The notes: generated by a model not told the origin, from the sequence alone. A stretch of DNA of 64,000 nt from Davidsoniella eucalypti (GCA_004009845.1 RMBW01000003.1:496001-560000), one strand, 5' to 3'; counted from the first letter of the stretch, positions 33,454 to 46,993 are shown. Translations and numbers: made by a program.

Positions 33454-36162
33454 AACTACCAGATAGTGGGCCCTAGGGTCGTCTTACTGCTAGAATCGCT
33501 GTGGTGGTACCGATTTATAGAGTATGCTACAGTGGGTTAGGCTTCTGTGTTAGCGCAAAGTGGCTAAAAGGTTAGCGCCAGTATAGGCCGAGCGACAAGT
33601 TAAGGGACCCAGGCCTCTATTAGTCTCTCGTAGTTGTAAACTACAGCGCTACGCAGCACTATATCATATCGACTGCCATATAACTGCGCCTACGACTAAC
33701 TAGCAAGTAGCAAGGCTATGCAACCACTTGGCTGAGTAGAATTGGGGGTGTGTTGCAAGTTTGGGAAAGATATGATGACTAGATGGAACTTTTCTAAGCT
33801 TAAGGGCAATTAAGCAGAAAGTTTGCAGGACATGGCACAAATGCGAAAGCCAAAAATGGAAACATTGCAGTGGTGTTGTGGCTTAGCATGGAACACTCAG
33901 GTACAAGACGTAATTTTACAGAGGCGGAGAATAAAGAAAATACAAGGAAAAAACCAGGAACCGCCTCTTGGGACCAAGCAAAAGAAGGGAAAAAAGCTTA
34001 ACACTAAAAGGCCGCTTGAACGACGCACGAGCATTGGCGGGAGATAGGATGGGTTTGATAGCCGGAGAGACTAAATGCAATGTTCATAGAGTACTTGTTC
34101 AAGGCGTGACAGGTGCTAACGGGCTGACTGAGAGAAGCGCAATCCTCAACTTACTATTATTACAGAAAGGCATGTATGTACACTGCGATACAATGATGGG
34201 CCTTCTGGTTCGCGGCGAACAGGAGTCGAACAACAATCACAAGCGCGTGATGTTGTGGTGATAAGGCCTTAACGGTGGCAATAAAGATTAAGACTACAAG
34301 CCAAGCAGTTTGCCGCCACTTGTACGTAACAAGCGCGCTGACACCAACTGGCACGAAAGCTGATAAATTGGCAATGAATAGGAAGCGAAGCTAGCTCTCG
34401 GTTTGCCAAGAGTTGGTTGCTGTATGTTGTAATCAAGAAAATACAGGTAGCCAGGCTTTCGTTTGTCGACGCGAAGGAGGGGGGGTATGATAGCGAACAA
34501 TATGGAGGAAGACGAGGATGAAGACGGCCGAAAGAATGTGTAGTGGGTTAATATCAGTATGATCACCGGCTTCAAGAATATGACCAAACTCAAGGACGAT
34601 GCAATACGGCAGCCAAGACGTAGGGTCGGCTCTTTACGACGCAGATAGTAGGTCGCTTAGTTATGTTTGTTGCTGCTAAGTTAAGGACAACAGAAACAGG
34701 TTGTCGGTAGGCTTTTGTCTGGTAGAATAGACGAAACACCGCTGTGAGTCGATGGAAAGGGCGAGGGGGTGCAGGCAATAAGTTATATATGGGCAATCTT
34801 TACTTGTGTAGGTCGTCCAGGCACATATATGTAGACAGCCAATATGTCAGAATAACGATTCTATGACTGTCGAGAGCGAGTTCTAGATATGCGCAACCAC
34901 GGTAAGTGGTGTGGATAGTATGCACTTTGGGTACGTTGAGTTGTCTTGCTGCCAACAGTAGCTTTTTACTGTTGTTGAAGTTGTGGGTTTCGTTGCCGGT
35001 ATATCTCTTGTGGAGCTGGGTGCGTTGTACGTAGGAAGGTCGGAGCTTGGAATAGTCAGTGATGGAAACCTCGCTGCAGCTAGATTTGAAACGCCAGATG
35101 ATGGGCCAGGTCTGAAGTCTAGAGTGGCAGTGACAAGGCAAGGGTCTGTCTAGAGCGAATGAGTCTACAGATATGTAAGCTACTAATTCTACACAGTGAA
35201 GGTTGAAAGCAGCGGGCTTCAGGCTTTGGGCTATAGATCAAAACAACAAGAAAGAAAGATAAAGATAGTCGGGATGGACACAAGTACACAGAACTCACAA
35301 GTTGAGTCTAGCCTTACTTCAAGCTGTGTAATATGCGAACGTGGGCGGCTGGCGTCCAGAGCGGAATGGTATAGAGACGCACAAACACTAGTAAGCAACC
35401 TACCTATAGATGAGTAGCTTCTAGTCAAGCGAGCAACAAAAAAAAAACAAGGAAAAAAATAATGTAAAATAGACGTAGTAAAAAAAGAGAGATGAGATTT
35501 AAACCATCTATCGTATCAGCAGACAAGGGAAACGAGTGGACAGGCGGCTCTAGAGCTTAAAAGGGGATGTTGTACTCAAGCTACTCCTGCTGGTAATGGA
35601 GATATGTGTATAGATAGGTAGAACACGATGTGCGAATATAATGCAGCGGGGCCAAGTCTATCGAAGGGACACGCCGATTGATGATGACTGGTGATTAGAT
35701 AGCAGGTGGTCGGTTGGCTAGGACGTGACGAGGCTGATGAAGGTCAAAAGTCATAACTGCCGAGATGCAACAGGCAATTGAACAATGAGCAATGGGGAAT
35801 AGAGAAGGAAGTGAGTGTGTGGATAAACAAAGTGCAAAGTCGAGGTCTAAAAGGTAAGGGAGAGAATAGAGAGCGCGGTCCGCATATGTAATGGCCCAGT
35901 ATAAACTTAGTAAAACGGGTCGAAAAGAGAAAAAGAAAGTTTACTATTATTGTTCACTTGTTATCAGTAGCAGAACCGGGAAAGAGTGCCAAATAAGACA
36001 AGAAAGCAGAAGGGGAAATTATGGTATCCAAAACCAGCTCAACATGATAAATAGCTGTAATAAAGTGAGCTAGACAAAGAGAAAAATAATCAAGTCTTTA
36101 TTTACTAAGGCTTGCCTTGCTTACTGTCATGACTTAAGCTTGCTCTCTTCTTTTCACTGCAC

Positions 36163-36194
36163 TGTATGTATGCATGTATGTATGCGTACATGCA
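36163..36194. repeat. TATG/CATG microsatellite
   Basis: This imperfect TGTATGTATGCATGTATG-type run lies in non-coding DNA and is partly palindromic. Confidence 0.7.
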
Positions 36195-39100
36195 TATTGA
36201 AGAGATCCCAGCATTCCAGGGGATGGACGAAGCTATAAACAATCAATGTTTGACGCCAGACTACTAAAGCACAACTATCTACTACCAAGTCAATTTAACC
36301 CACTAAATATTACGGATAAAATGCCTCCTGCACCAACCCACAACGTTTAGCAATCTATCCAGCCGTCTTTCCCCTCCTCCTTCTCTACTCCTCATGTAAT
36401 ATGTATGGTTGCAAAATCACAGTAGCCGGTAGCAAAATGGCGCCCCATCCCAATACCTACTTTCCCTACTACGGCAAGAAACATTGGAGTTGTTTGTTCC
36501 CGCGAAATCTGCCTACTGGCAGTCTTGAAGCAAGGGCTAGAATATCTAGTTGTGCAGTCCATCGAAAATGTGGACGGGACGACGGCAGGCTAGATGATTC
36601 AGCCAGCACTTCTCCATAATCTAATTTCTCTCTTTGGCGTGCAGCACATTAATACTAAGACATAAAATTACGGTCCCCGCAATGCAGAGGGCACTGTATA
36701 CCAATAAATTAGCTCTTGCAACCATACGTACACACGGTCATACATGTATATAGCTAGTGATTAGTCGCTATAAATCTCATCGCTAGTGTTTGGATAGACC
36801 GCAGGGTTCACAGTGCCCGTACGGTGCCACAATTGCAGCAAAAAAACAACCCTGAAGTGCCTACTGGCCACGCTAAAAACAAGCGTATGTACTAACTGGT
36901 ATCACTCAATCGTGTAGCTTAGTTAGTCCTTTTGTCCACTTTGAATTTGTTCTCCTTGTTCGCTATGTACAAACACTAAAAATGTTTACAATCAACATTA
37001 ATCGAGCTTCATTTCTACCTTAATAATATTGAATTATAAAAAAAACTTTTTAAAAAACCCTATATGTACTCAGCGACAAGAAATTCTTTGCTGATTGAAC
37101 CCGAAAATGAGGAAGAGAAAAGACAAAATTAATTAATTCATAGCAAAAATAAATATTGGATTTGCTTAGTAAGGCTTCTAGTTTGCCTCTTTACCAGGCA
37201 ACAGAACCTTTTTTCTCTTCCTTCTTTTCTTTAATATTCTATAGCTCTAGACCAAGATAAGGCTAGCTCTGTAGTCTGCCCTCCCCAAAGAAAAAGAAAA
37301 GAAAAGAGAAACACAGAAAAATCCACTTTCATCTAAAGCAAAACCAAGAAGGGAAAAAGAGGTCTACCACAAAGGCCTAAAGGCCTATAACTTTCTCTTG
37401 TTTAGCTCCTCGTTAATTTAGGTGTTTAATTTACAAGAAAACTTTCAATAGCCGTCGTTTGTGTTTATCAGATATATACTCTTCAGTGTTCAACTACAGG
37501 TATAATTCTACGAATTGGAAGATAAATGTACAGATGAAATGTCTCTACATTCCATCAGTCGAACAAGAAAATGGCAAAAAATATACACGAAATCAAAGTC
37601 TCCCTTTCTTGTTCTCTATTAGTCTTGATCTTTTAGTCTTGACGCTAAAAACAGATCATGACGACAGCCAACATCGGATGAGAAGTTGCCCATAGCTCCA
37701 TTAAAATACGATGGTGGCCAAAGACAGCCAGACTCCTCTATTCCAGACTAAAGCAATCAGTCACTTGCGCCGAGTTTAGTATACGCAATGCAAATGAATA
37801 CAAAAAAAAAAGAACATGAATATATAATGTGGAATGTGGAAAGACGGCAATCCTGTGGCTATCAATATCTCGTATTTTCGTTTTGTGAATGCTTGAGAAT
37901 ATGCAATGTGCCGAACGACAAATTCCCGTGCTCATTTCATTATTGTATTTTTATACAATATGTTTTCTGTCTAAGATCCATAAGTGTATGGACAGTTGAA
38001 AGAAAAAGCAGAATTTTAGCAAAGTACTATTACGTCATTACAGTACCCTTGCGCAATCGTACAATAGGGTTATACAGACCCTGTTTGCAAGTCTTTCCTT
38101 TTTTGCCGTGACGTCATTGATTAGGACAAGTGGATAAAAGAATGGTTATTATAGTTGTATTTCAATGCATTACTGCTACTCCTGCATATAACTAACTAAT
38201 TGTATTATATAACGCTACACAATAATAGTGTATGAAAATAGCTCCATTGTTTATTATTGCTTCTGGAGATTGTCCTTTTCGTGAGAACTTTGTCACTCTT
38301 ACATGGAAAAATTAACTCACAGTTCCGGTAATTTCATATACTCTACAGACTGCTAAATACTGCATCGTGCGGCATTAGATAGACCTAATTATCATCTAGG
38401 CAATTTGACTACTAAACGGTATGGTGTAATATCCAAAACTCATGCTATCGTAGAAAATCTACTAGAAGAAAATGCATATCCATACAACTGTAATACCGTT
38501 AGCTATACTTGGCCAAATACCAATAGGCCCTTCTAGGTGCTTAAGGACGACTCTGGGTGACAGTCTGACGTTAGTATTCTTTCATCATCGGAGCACCTTT
38601 TTCGTCTCTTTGCTTCGAGTGGCTTTAAAACACAAAAACGAATAAAAGGATGAACGAATAATAGCGCTAAGACGTAAAGAATGACCCCGACTATATTTTT
38701 TTCTTTTTCACTAATGAAACAATCCCTGCAGATGTATGTAGTTGTGATTCAAGTCGACCTTAGCTGACTAGATTGTTATGCAGAAAAACAGAACAGAAGC
38801 AACTAGCAGGGTCCGAAAAGTTGCCATATTACCATACTACCATACTACGTAATAATTTACGATAGAGTAGTGAAGCAGTGTCATATCGAAAGAAAACTGT
38901 AAATACATTTCAATCTATACAGATGCTAAAGCAAATTAAGGATCTCGAAATAAAGGAGTTTCTTCGTTTTTCTCTCCTCTTTCGCCTCACTTGAAGCCCA
39001 GAAGAAAACTACAACCAGACAATAGTAGATAAAACAAAAAACTAGTATTTGTCTTTGAAGGGCACAAAAAAAACACGCACTCATACACTTAGGCCCGACG

Positions 39101-39895
39101 ATCAGCCCTGGATGGAATGGAACTAGTGTACATGCCTGCATAAGTGTGGGTAAAGATGCGTTCTAGACTTTCTCTGACCCGCCGTTTTGCTGTTCTTGAG
39201 TTTCATGGAGAAATCACTAGGATTCCGATGGAGCCAATCTTGCAACTCGCAGCGAGTTTTGTTCTTTCGACTCTCCTCTTGTTCTTCTTACTTCCACTAC
39301 AGACTCCACTAGATTGTATGTAGTAGCAATATATGCCTTGGCCACTCAAGTACGTCAGTGGATAACTGTAATTAGTATATACAGCCAGTGTATGTGTAAT
39401 AGAATAATATCTCATTCGTTTTATTTCGTGATGCTACAGTACAATTGGTCTCACAAACTGTACTAATTATATGTATTTGGTTTTTTCAGATCTAAGGTAT
39501 GACGTTTCGGGGGCAAGTTCGCTCAGAAGGCAATGACGAAGCAGCTCTGACGAAAATGACCGATCAAAGCTACTTCCACCCATAATGAGGGTTACATCAG
39601 ACCCTATGGAGTCATCGATCACAGGCTTTGGTTAGCATCAAGCTATTTACAACATCAGCATCCATTGCGACCTTCTTTGCTCTTCCAATCGCCTAAAATA
39701 TAGTGCTAAATTTTAGGACGTAAAAAGGCATTTGTATTTATACTTTTTAGAAAAAAAGATGAAGTGACTATATTCAACAGGAGAACGTAAAAAGCGGTCA
39801 GGCAACTTTATGGCAGAAATAACCAGATTATTGGATACTACATAGTTATCCGCTCCAAATCACCACAAGCTGCAAATTGGATTCCTAAATTATGT

Positions 39896-39934
39896 CTTTT
39901 TTTATATTTATATTTATATTTTTTTATATATAGC
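39896..39934. repeat. TTTATA-rich low-complexity run
   Basis: Repeated TTTATA units between T-runs form a strongly AT-rich stretch in the gene desert. Confidence 0.65.
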
Positions 39935-40103
39935 AGAGTTCAATGACACCCTCTCCCCAAAAGTTGCAAAACAATGACATATGAAAAAGAAAGAGGCTGG
40001 ACTTGGCACTTGTTCAACGCGTAGCTAGCAGAATCAAGGCCAAGCGGTAAAGCAAAAAGAATAAGGAAGTGAGCATTCGAAAGACCGATGCGAAGAAATT
40101 TCA

Positions 40104-40852
40104 CTATACCCTAAGCTTATTGGCTTGGAGAAGAGCAAAGCAAGAAGTAAGCACTCTGTTTCCAACGGCCTGACCCTTTGGACGGGTGAGCTGCTGTTGG
40201 TTTTGACTTGTCTTGTCTCTGAGCTCTACACCGCTCCAAAATCTCTTAGGTGCGTGGGGGAGGGAGGAAAGACAACATTTGATAGTGAAGATCTCCGAGG
40301 GTGGCTCCCGCCGGAAAATCCACCAGGAGACAGTTCTACGTATGCGATTCAACGGGACGATTTGGAACAAGATATCACTTAGCGGGAAATCACGTCGAAG
40401 CCACTTGGGTGTCAGTAAACAAGGACCAGATCCGAGCTGCATCGTGAGCTAGTGAGTGGTATCGGTAGATGATTCGCTTAGACGAGAAACATATGGACCA
40501 CAATCAGAAGGTGGATTGAAACTCGAGTCCTGGGAGCTGGCAACGGAAATATCTGTCGCAGCCTCAGAACCCGGCGCTCTTGTTTGGTGAGCTGGTGGCC
40601 TTTGACACTTGCTTCCTTTTTTCGCTCCCTTCCGACGAACCCTGGAAGATCGAGGCAGTGATCTGAATGGAATTGTCTCCTCCACAGCGTTTTTCGAGGG
40701 ATGACTATCGATTTCCTTGTTTAGGTTTTGGAATTCAAGTAGTCGAATCTGTTTCTTCCCAAGACGTCTACTGCCACCCGAATACGTCATTGGGTTCAGC
40801 AGTACTGCATCTGCAGAGAAAACGAAGAGCGAAACCAGGGTTCTCGTTCTAG
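40104..40852. other. GC-richer island with overlapping open frames, no recognised product
   Basis: This segment is more GC-rich than its surroundings and has open frames on both strands, notably 40790-40449 (minus, 113 codons) and 40442-40104 (minus, 112 codons). The first encodes a basic then Ser-rich product (RRKGAKKGSK, then SESSTDTTH); the second has WWIFRREPPSE. Neither has a motif I recognise. It may be a decayed gene or transposon fragment. Confidence 0.3.
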
Positions 40853-41528
40853 GGGGGTACCTTGGTGTGTTTCTGGTGCAAAGGTCGCTGTAGTAACAAA
40901 CTTCACCACAAGATAGTCCGTACTTTAGCCGACTATAGTCGGAGGAGCAAAGGCACTATTTGGGCTATGATCTGAAGCTGCGGTGACGGTCTATTTAGTT
41001 GATATCATATCCGTATTTCATGGCTACTGCATATGGACGCTATGGCCATCGCCAAGCGGAAAGTTCTCGAAACAGTTGACGATGTGATGACGAACTTGAA
41101 AGCAATAACCGCTTACAAACTGCCGCCTATCCTTAAGCTACCGAAAAAGGGCAACCGAAGAGAAAGACAAAGAAGAGCACTGATTGTTCTAGGCCTTATT
41201 TAGAGTAAGCCTTCTTTAAGCCATGCCACGACACACAGCCAATGTGGAACAAACATACATATCAACGATAGTTTTTTATACAAACTTAGCCTTTTGGGAC
41301 GGAGCTGTGATACCAACAAACACCACAGACTGAGCTCGCAAACCAGCATTACATATCATCGGCGTAACCTTGAAGTTTGTTTGATAAGTCTGTTTGGCTA
41401 TCGTTACTGCCGTTGGCAATGCTAATGCGAATGCTACAATAACCAAGGTAGCACACGGCTCGTATTGGGTGTTATCAAGCAGCAACCCACTACGAACAAA
41501 CAACTGCGTTTTTAGGTGAACGGCGTGC

Positions 41529-41552
41529 ATATATATAATATATATATATATA
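41529..41552. repeat. (AT)n microsatellite
   Basis: A 24-bp alternating AT run with one interruption, in non-coding DNA. Confidence 0.8.
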
Positions 41553-42665
41553 GACAGCTCATCTCCTTCATATATGTATCTATTCCTTTTCGCCAGGCAA
41601 TAGTAGGCGCTTCTAAGATTACGGAGGACATCAACCAGCCGTTCGTATCGGCAGCCTACCATACCAAGATATGCAGCCACACGAAATCAAGCGAACGGAA
41701 ACGAGAAGAAAGGGGAGAAAGACGGATGTAGAATAACTAAAAAAAAACCGAGATGGAGAGTACTAATAAGCGGACTGTGGCGTTTTTTTTCGTATGTTCG
41801 CGTGATACGCAAGACTCAACTAGCTGGTGCGGCAGTTGCATATGAATCCAAGTGCTATCAACCGGCTGCATGTGAACGAATTGAAGAGGCTGTGACATAC
41901 AACGTTAAGAGAGCTCCTCAAGGATGCCGCTGGCTTTTGGCGGCTTGCTGTACCGGAAGCAGTGTTGCCTATACTGTATCTGTATAGCTTGTATGCAAGC
42001 GAAGAAGGGAAACGCACAACCAAGTGAATTTCGCCTAGAAACGCTATGATCAAGTAGCTTGACTATAGAAGTAAGTATCAGGTACTAGCAGACTGCTTGT
42101 ATCGGTACGTTGACCTAACACTTCACTTAAACCCCCCACCCCACCCCCTCTCCATACAATAGGAGACGATAACACGTAGGAAGACTTGTAATGGCACATG
42201 TAATCGTAGCAGCAAGGGCCAGAGCCAGCTGGATATAGACATAAAGCCGCTATTCGAATATATGCATCTAGATCCAGAGGCGTTCGTTTCCATGCACTAT
42301 AAAAGCGTCTCCGTCTTCCCCGCTATCCTTTCGTCCTCTTCCTGTCCTCCATCCTTTATTTATGTTTTATCTGCTTATGCCGTCTAGTTTATATTGGAGC
42401 GCTATCCGCGGATTAACTATTTAATAGTAGAATAGTATTATCAATATCAGATAGCATGGCTGTATCGTGTGTGATATGGACTGCGCTGGGCCTTTTGATA
42501 CACGAATCAAACCGTTATGCCACTCGGCGGATAATGCTAAATAAAACAAGCAAGCTGAGTAATAGTGAGCTTGTATATCCTCTGATTGAAATTGGGATAT
42601 GTGCGTGTTGGCTCTATATCTGTATTTCTGCATGTTGCCATCTCCATATAATAACAACTAATGTA

Positions 42666-42700
42666 ATGCAACGCAACGCAACGCAACGCAATGCAATGCA
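42666..42700. repeat. Pentanucleotide (AYGCA)7 repeat
   Basis: Seven tandem 5-bp units: one ATGCA, four ACGCA, then two ATGCA. The only variable position is the C/T of the CpG. Confidence 0.9.
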
Positions 42701-45020
42701 TTCGTGTTCATACATAAAGCACATAGTTGTATATACCCAGGATATAGCCGACTTAGCAGATAGCACGTAGTAAAGCCTACCTATTGTTACTATAGTTGAG
42801 ACGATGATTTGATATACAGCATCATGAGAATCATGTGTTGTCTACGTATCTAAGTGTAGCTTGCTTTCCTGTAGCCTAGGGCGGCAAACCCAAAAAGAAT
42901 TCTCGTTAACCACCGAGGAACAAACAAGAAAAAAACAAAGTGAATAGACGAAGAGGAAGTGTTGGCTTCACCCGCACCATCTATCCTATGCTCTCGCCTT
43001 TTTCTCTTCTTCTCTATTTTGCCATGTCAGCCGTTAAAAGATTAAGCGACGTCTATATATCGCCAGTAGTACTAGCAGTACTGGTAGATACTATGTGCTG
43101 GACATGTAATATTGTGCGACTTCTTCTTCCTCCTACAACTGACCAGTAGTGTTACTTTGGGTGTCCTGACAGCAGCATACAGATATTGTATGTTGCTATC
43201 TGTATGGATGGATGTACAAGCATTCTGGGAGCGGCGTAAACCCCATGTGTATCTTCTGCTTCCTGGGTATCCTGCCCTGCCTTTCTGGCATTTACAGCTA
43301 CATCTTGAGATCAGGACCCCCCCATGCCATTAGCTTTTCGCTAAACGCGGGGGCCCGTCAAGCCAGTATACAAGAACAAAACAGAGACAAGACGACACAA
43401 CAAGATGGCCAATATACCAGCACTATCCCTGAAATAACAAGGGAAGATTGGACACTGTTCAATGCATTCAAGTCGTTCGTTGTCAGGGCACAGCATAAAC
43501 TACCCGTTGTCGTTGTAATCCAGCCATCTTCTTTTAGTGATAGATGTTCGGCTTAGGTCGTCGATAATGTGGTCCATCAACTTGCTGTGCTTCTTACCCA
43601 CCATTGTTTCTATTCTAGTAGGAATACAAGACGGCTCGGCTGGATTCCTCAACTAAGAAGCCTCAAAATGAAGAACCAAACCCCCTTCCAAGGCAGGCAG
43701 ACATAATGATATCAGACTGTGTTCTGGGCCGGTCTAGTCTGTTTCATAATTCCACTTTGTCTTAGTCGTAACGCTGATCACGCAGAGTATGATGAAAAAA
43801 GGAGGGGTTTTTGTTGTTTATTATGTTTATCTTTTTGTGGGTTGTCGTCAAGATTGAATCTCGCATGAAGCAAATCTTTTTGTTCCTTTCTGTACTGTTT
43901 CTTTTTGCCCTTTCTTTTGCTCCTTAAAGCGAGTCGAATGGGGGTCTTGGAAGTCAAATCGCATTGTCCGTCTTCCGTGTCTCTCGAAATCCCCGAAACC
44001 AAAAGAAAAGAAAAGAAGTATCGCCTCCCCTTCCTACCTACAAAGAAGCGAGCTTAGGCAGTACAACTACAACTACACAAGAGACGGTAAGTGGAAGTAA
44101 TAACTAGGCAAAAAAGGTCCGGATTCTTTGAACCGGAAATCCAGAACTCCTTCCTTTGGTCTCGCTCCTTCAGACTCTCAATCGACTTATTTGAGGCCAT
44201 GTGCAAGTGTGTTTCTAATTTCCTCGGAGAATCATAGTAAGCCTTGTTAAATATGGCCTGAAAGCGACCATGAACTTAGTACGGCTTGCCGCCTCTTTTG
44301 GGCATGAATATACACAAAGAAGCCAAGTAGTGGAATTTTGCCATTGGATAGCCTTCCCTTCAATCATGCTCTAAAACATGGACGGCTACGAGTGTGGTTC
44401 TGGTTATGCTGATGATTATGCTGAAAATAAGGCAAACCCGTCCTGTAAGATGCTGTATACCAATATCAAGACTCGATATCGTGTTCGTTTGTAGCAACGC
44501 CAAGGGTGTATGCAATAGCCTACAACCGAGCATAGTTGGGCTAGTATATATGGAATTACAGTGGCCTATTCCAGTCTAGACATAAGCTGTCGAATCCTTA
44601 TGTTCATGGACACGGGCTGGCTGGGTATTATGAGATGACAAATTGTGATGCATCACTCATACACGATGTCATAACGGCCCCTTTGAGCAATGTATTTATA
44701 CTCGATGATGGTTGGGATTGGCGATAGATTGTGTTGTGTATAATGTATGATTGATTATTCATTTGCTCAAATGCTAAAAAAACATATGTCCGGTTGTACT
44801 GAGTCGCGCTGGACCTCACCGGAAGTACATTGGGCCCTGAACCATCACTCTGTAGTACCATCGAAGTGATCATATCGCTGCTATTGTCACTTGATATGGG
44901 TAGTACATAGTAATATGAGTAATGACAACAGTCCCATTCCCTCTTCGTATCGGTCTCATTCTGTCTCTTTCTACCAGACCAAACAAACCCAACACCAAAT
45001 CCAAATCCAGCAACAACTGA

Positions 45021-46266
45021 CTACTTGAAGAACTTTGCCAGTGACACCTCTTTGTCGTCATGCTTGTTCAGAATCTTGGCTGTCGCCAACTCAAAGTCTT
45101 CCTGTGTGACGTGTACTCTCCGCTCACGGAGGGCGTACATACCGGCTTCTGTGCAGACACCCTTCAACTCTGCACCGGAGCAGCCATTCATCTTCTCTGC
45201 GATCTTGGTTAGGTTAATACCACGTGTTAGGTTCATCTTGCGGCTGTGGATACGTAGAATATCGGCACGGGCTTCGACACTTGGTGGGGGGAACTCGATT
45301 TTACGATCGATACGACCGGGACGCAGCAGCGCTGGATCTAGAATGTCCAGACGGTTGGTGGCCATGATGATCTTGATGTTCTTGGTCGGCTCGAAACCGT
45401 CAAGTTGGTTAAGAAGTTCCAGCATAGTGCGCTGGACCTCAGAGTCACCACCAGATGAACCTTCCACTCTTGATGAACCAATGGAATCGATTTCATCCAT
45501 GAAGATGATTGATGGAGCATGCTCACGAGCCATGACGAAAAGCTCACGAACCATACGACTACCCTCACCAATGTACTTTTGGACCAGCTCAGAACCCGAG
45601 ACACGAATGAACTTGCAGTCTGTGTGGTGAGCAACAGCTCTGGCCAGCAGAGTCTTTCCGGTACCAGGAGGGCCATATAGAAGTACACCCTTTGGTTGCG
45701 CAATACCCAGTGACTCGAAAAGCTCGGGGTGCTTGAGACCCAGTTCTATCACCTCCTTGATTTCCTTGATCTGCTGATCTAGACCACCAATCATATCGTA
45801 CGTGCTGTCGGGGACCTTCTCGACCATCATCAGAGACACCAGTGGGTCGACTGACGATGGTAGCATCTTTTCAAGCTTGTAGCTGTCGGACAGAAGAGTA
45901 ACGCGCTTTCCGACTGTCAACTTGGCGACGTCAACGTTCTCGGCAATGTCGACAACTAAGGACAATTGAAGTGTTAGTTGATGACCAGCTTGACGATGTT
46001 TATCTACTTTGCAATATGAATTCCGACGTACCGTATTTGCCCTCGGGGTGCACCTTGACAAGTACCTTCTTGGTGCCCATGACCTTGACAACCTCACCCA
46101 CGTATGAACCAGGCTGTTGAAGCAAGCCTAGCTCTTCGCGGAGCAGGCGCACCCTAGAGTTGTAGTCGTTTCTCTGGGCTTCGAGGCGGCGTAGCATAGC
46201 CTCGCCCTTGAGGATCATGAGCTTCATGCCCTCACATTTGTTGCGGTAGTAGTTGTCCAACGCCAT
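45021..46266 (-). CDS. RPT6: 26S proteasome regulatory AAA-ATPase RPT6 (Sug1)
   Basis: Two exons, 46266-46032 and 45955-45021, encode 389 residues. The intron (45956-46031) has GTACGT, branch ACTAAC and acceptor TTAG; the join reads HPEGKY-V-VDIAENVDV. The ATG at 46266 starts MALDNYYRNKCEGMKL. An N-terminal coiled coil (AMLRRLEAQRNDYNSRV) precedes the OB-fold and the AAA+ domain. Walker A is GPPGTGKT (about residue 172), Walker B IIFMDEID, and the arginine-finger region LLRPGRIDRK. The C-terminus KFFK resembles the hydrophobic Rpt tail that docks on the 20S alpha ring. Rpt6 is one of six ATPases that unfold substrates in the 19S base. Length and sequence are close to other ascomycete Rpt6 proteins. 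I looked for the proteasome PACE motif (GGTGGCAAA) upstream and did not find an exact copy. Confidence 0.97.
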
Positions 46267-46993
46267 GATGACAACCAAGTCGAGAGCAATCGAGCACAGA
46301 ATATGATATTAGATAGCGTATGTGGTGCGGCTCTGCGGCTTTCTATGAGAAGTTGCTCAAGACAAGCTTGTCTTGCTGACGACGAAGAAGATATAGGTGG
46401 GATGGGTGGACTAGTTGGTGTTGAGAAAGACTCGAAGTTGACTATGAGGGGCTGTAGGTGACGGATCAATTGATCAATTGGAGATGCTTGATGTCCAATA
46501 TGATAGATATTCGTAGATAGAGCGACAATAGCGATAAGCTACTTGGCGCCTATTAGATCAAAAGGAAACGGTAGAAGCCGTTTGTTTGGTTCGTTGATAT
46601 GAGGGTGGCGGCTTGTGGTTGCTTTGGTTTGTGCGGCTACGATAGCATAGCTTTCCTTCCTATAGTGGACAGGCTCCCAAACCTAACGCGTCCTCAAGGC
46701 TGGCTAGGGTCCGCTGTAAAGCTTGCTTTTGCCCAAGCTTCATTAACACGTGCGCAGTCACGTGACTACACAATGGTAGTACAATGACGTCTTTTATCGG
46801 GGCCTGTTCATTTAGGCTCAAGGTTCAAGGCCTTTGTAGAAATCAAGGGTGCTCGCTCAACAACCTAAAAAAAAAAGCAAACAAATTCGGCGTTACACAT
46901 CGAACAACAACATGCCGATTCACTTTGCATACGCTCCATCGCATCTCGAGTTGCCTATTACAGTGAAACATTCCATATCGTGAATATATGAGC
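46267..46993. promoter_or_regulatory. RPT6 upstream region
   Basis: About 730 bp separate the RPT6 start from the tRNA-Asp 3' flank. It holds a 14-bp perfect palindrome CAATTGATCAATTG (46467-46480) and two CACGTG boxes (see separate entry). No gene was recognised. Confidence 0.45.
46747..46764. promoter_or_regulatory. Pair of CACGTG E-boxes
   Basis: CACGTG occurs at 46747-46752 and again at 46759-46764, the second inside the palindrome GTCACGTGAC. The spacing is 12 bp, about one helical turn. Such sites bind Cbf1/Pho4/USF-type bHLH factors in fungi. They lie about 480 bp upstream of RPT6; which gene they control is not clear. Confidence 0.5.

Larger units (their letters stand above)
33454..45020. 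other. Gene desert, 11.6 kb
   Basis: No recognisable gene, tRNA or transposon was found between the PTP start and the RPT6 stop. The region is mostly AT-rich with homopolymer runs, several microsatellites (36163-36194, 39896-39934, 41529-41552, 42666-42700) and one GC-richer island (40104-40852). Open frames are under about 135 codons and show no conserved motif. The PTP promoter lies at its left end. It could include unannotated non-coding RNAs, a replication origin or fast-evolving small genes; none can be supported from sequence alone. Confidence 0.5.

Noticed and set aside
41276..41680. 134-codon minus-strand frame with a hydrophobic segment
   Set aside because: It runs through an AT microsatellite (YIYIYIIY), lacks any domain, and shows no intron or neighbour support.
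43212..43556. 114-codon plus-strand frame
   Set aside because: No motif or paralogue recognised; judged a chance open frame in the gene desert.
45585..45587. CUG-to-Ser reassignment
   Set aside because: CTG stands at a strictly conserved leucine of RPT6 (ELVQK) and at other conserved leucines, for example in the GLNWL motif of GUT1, so the standard code is used.
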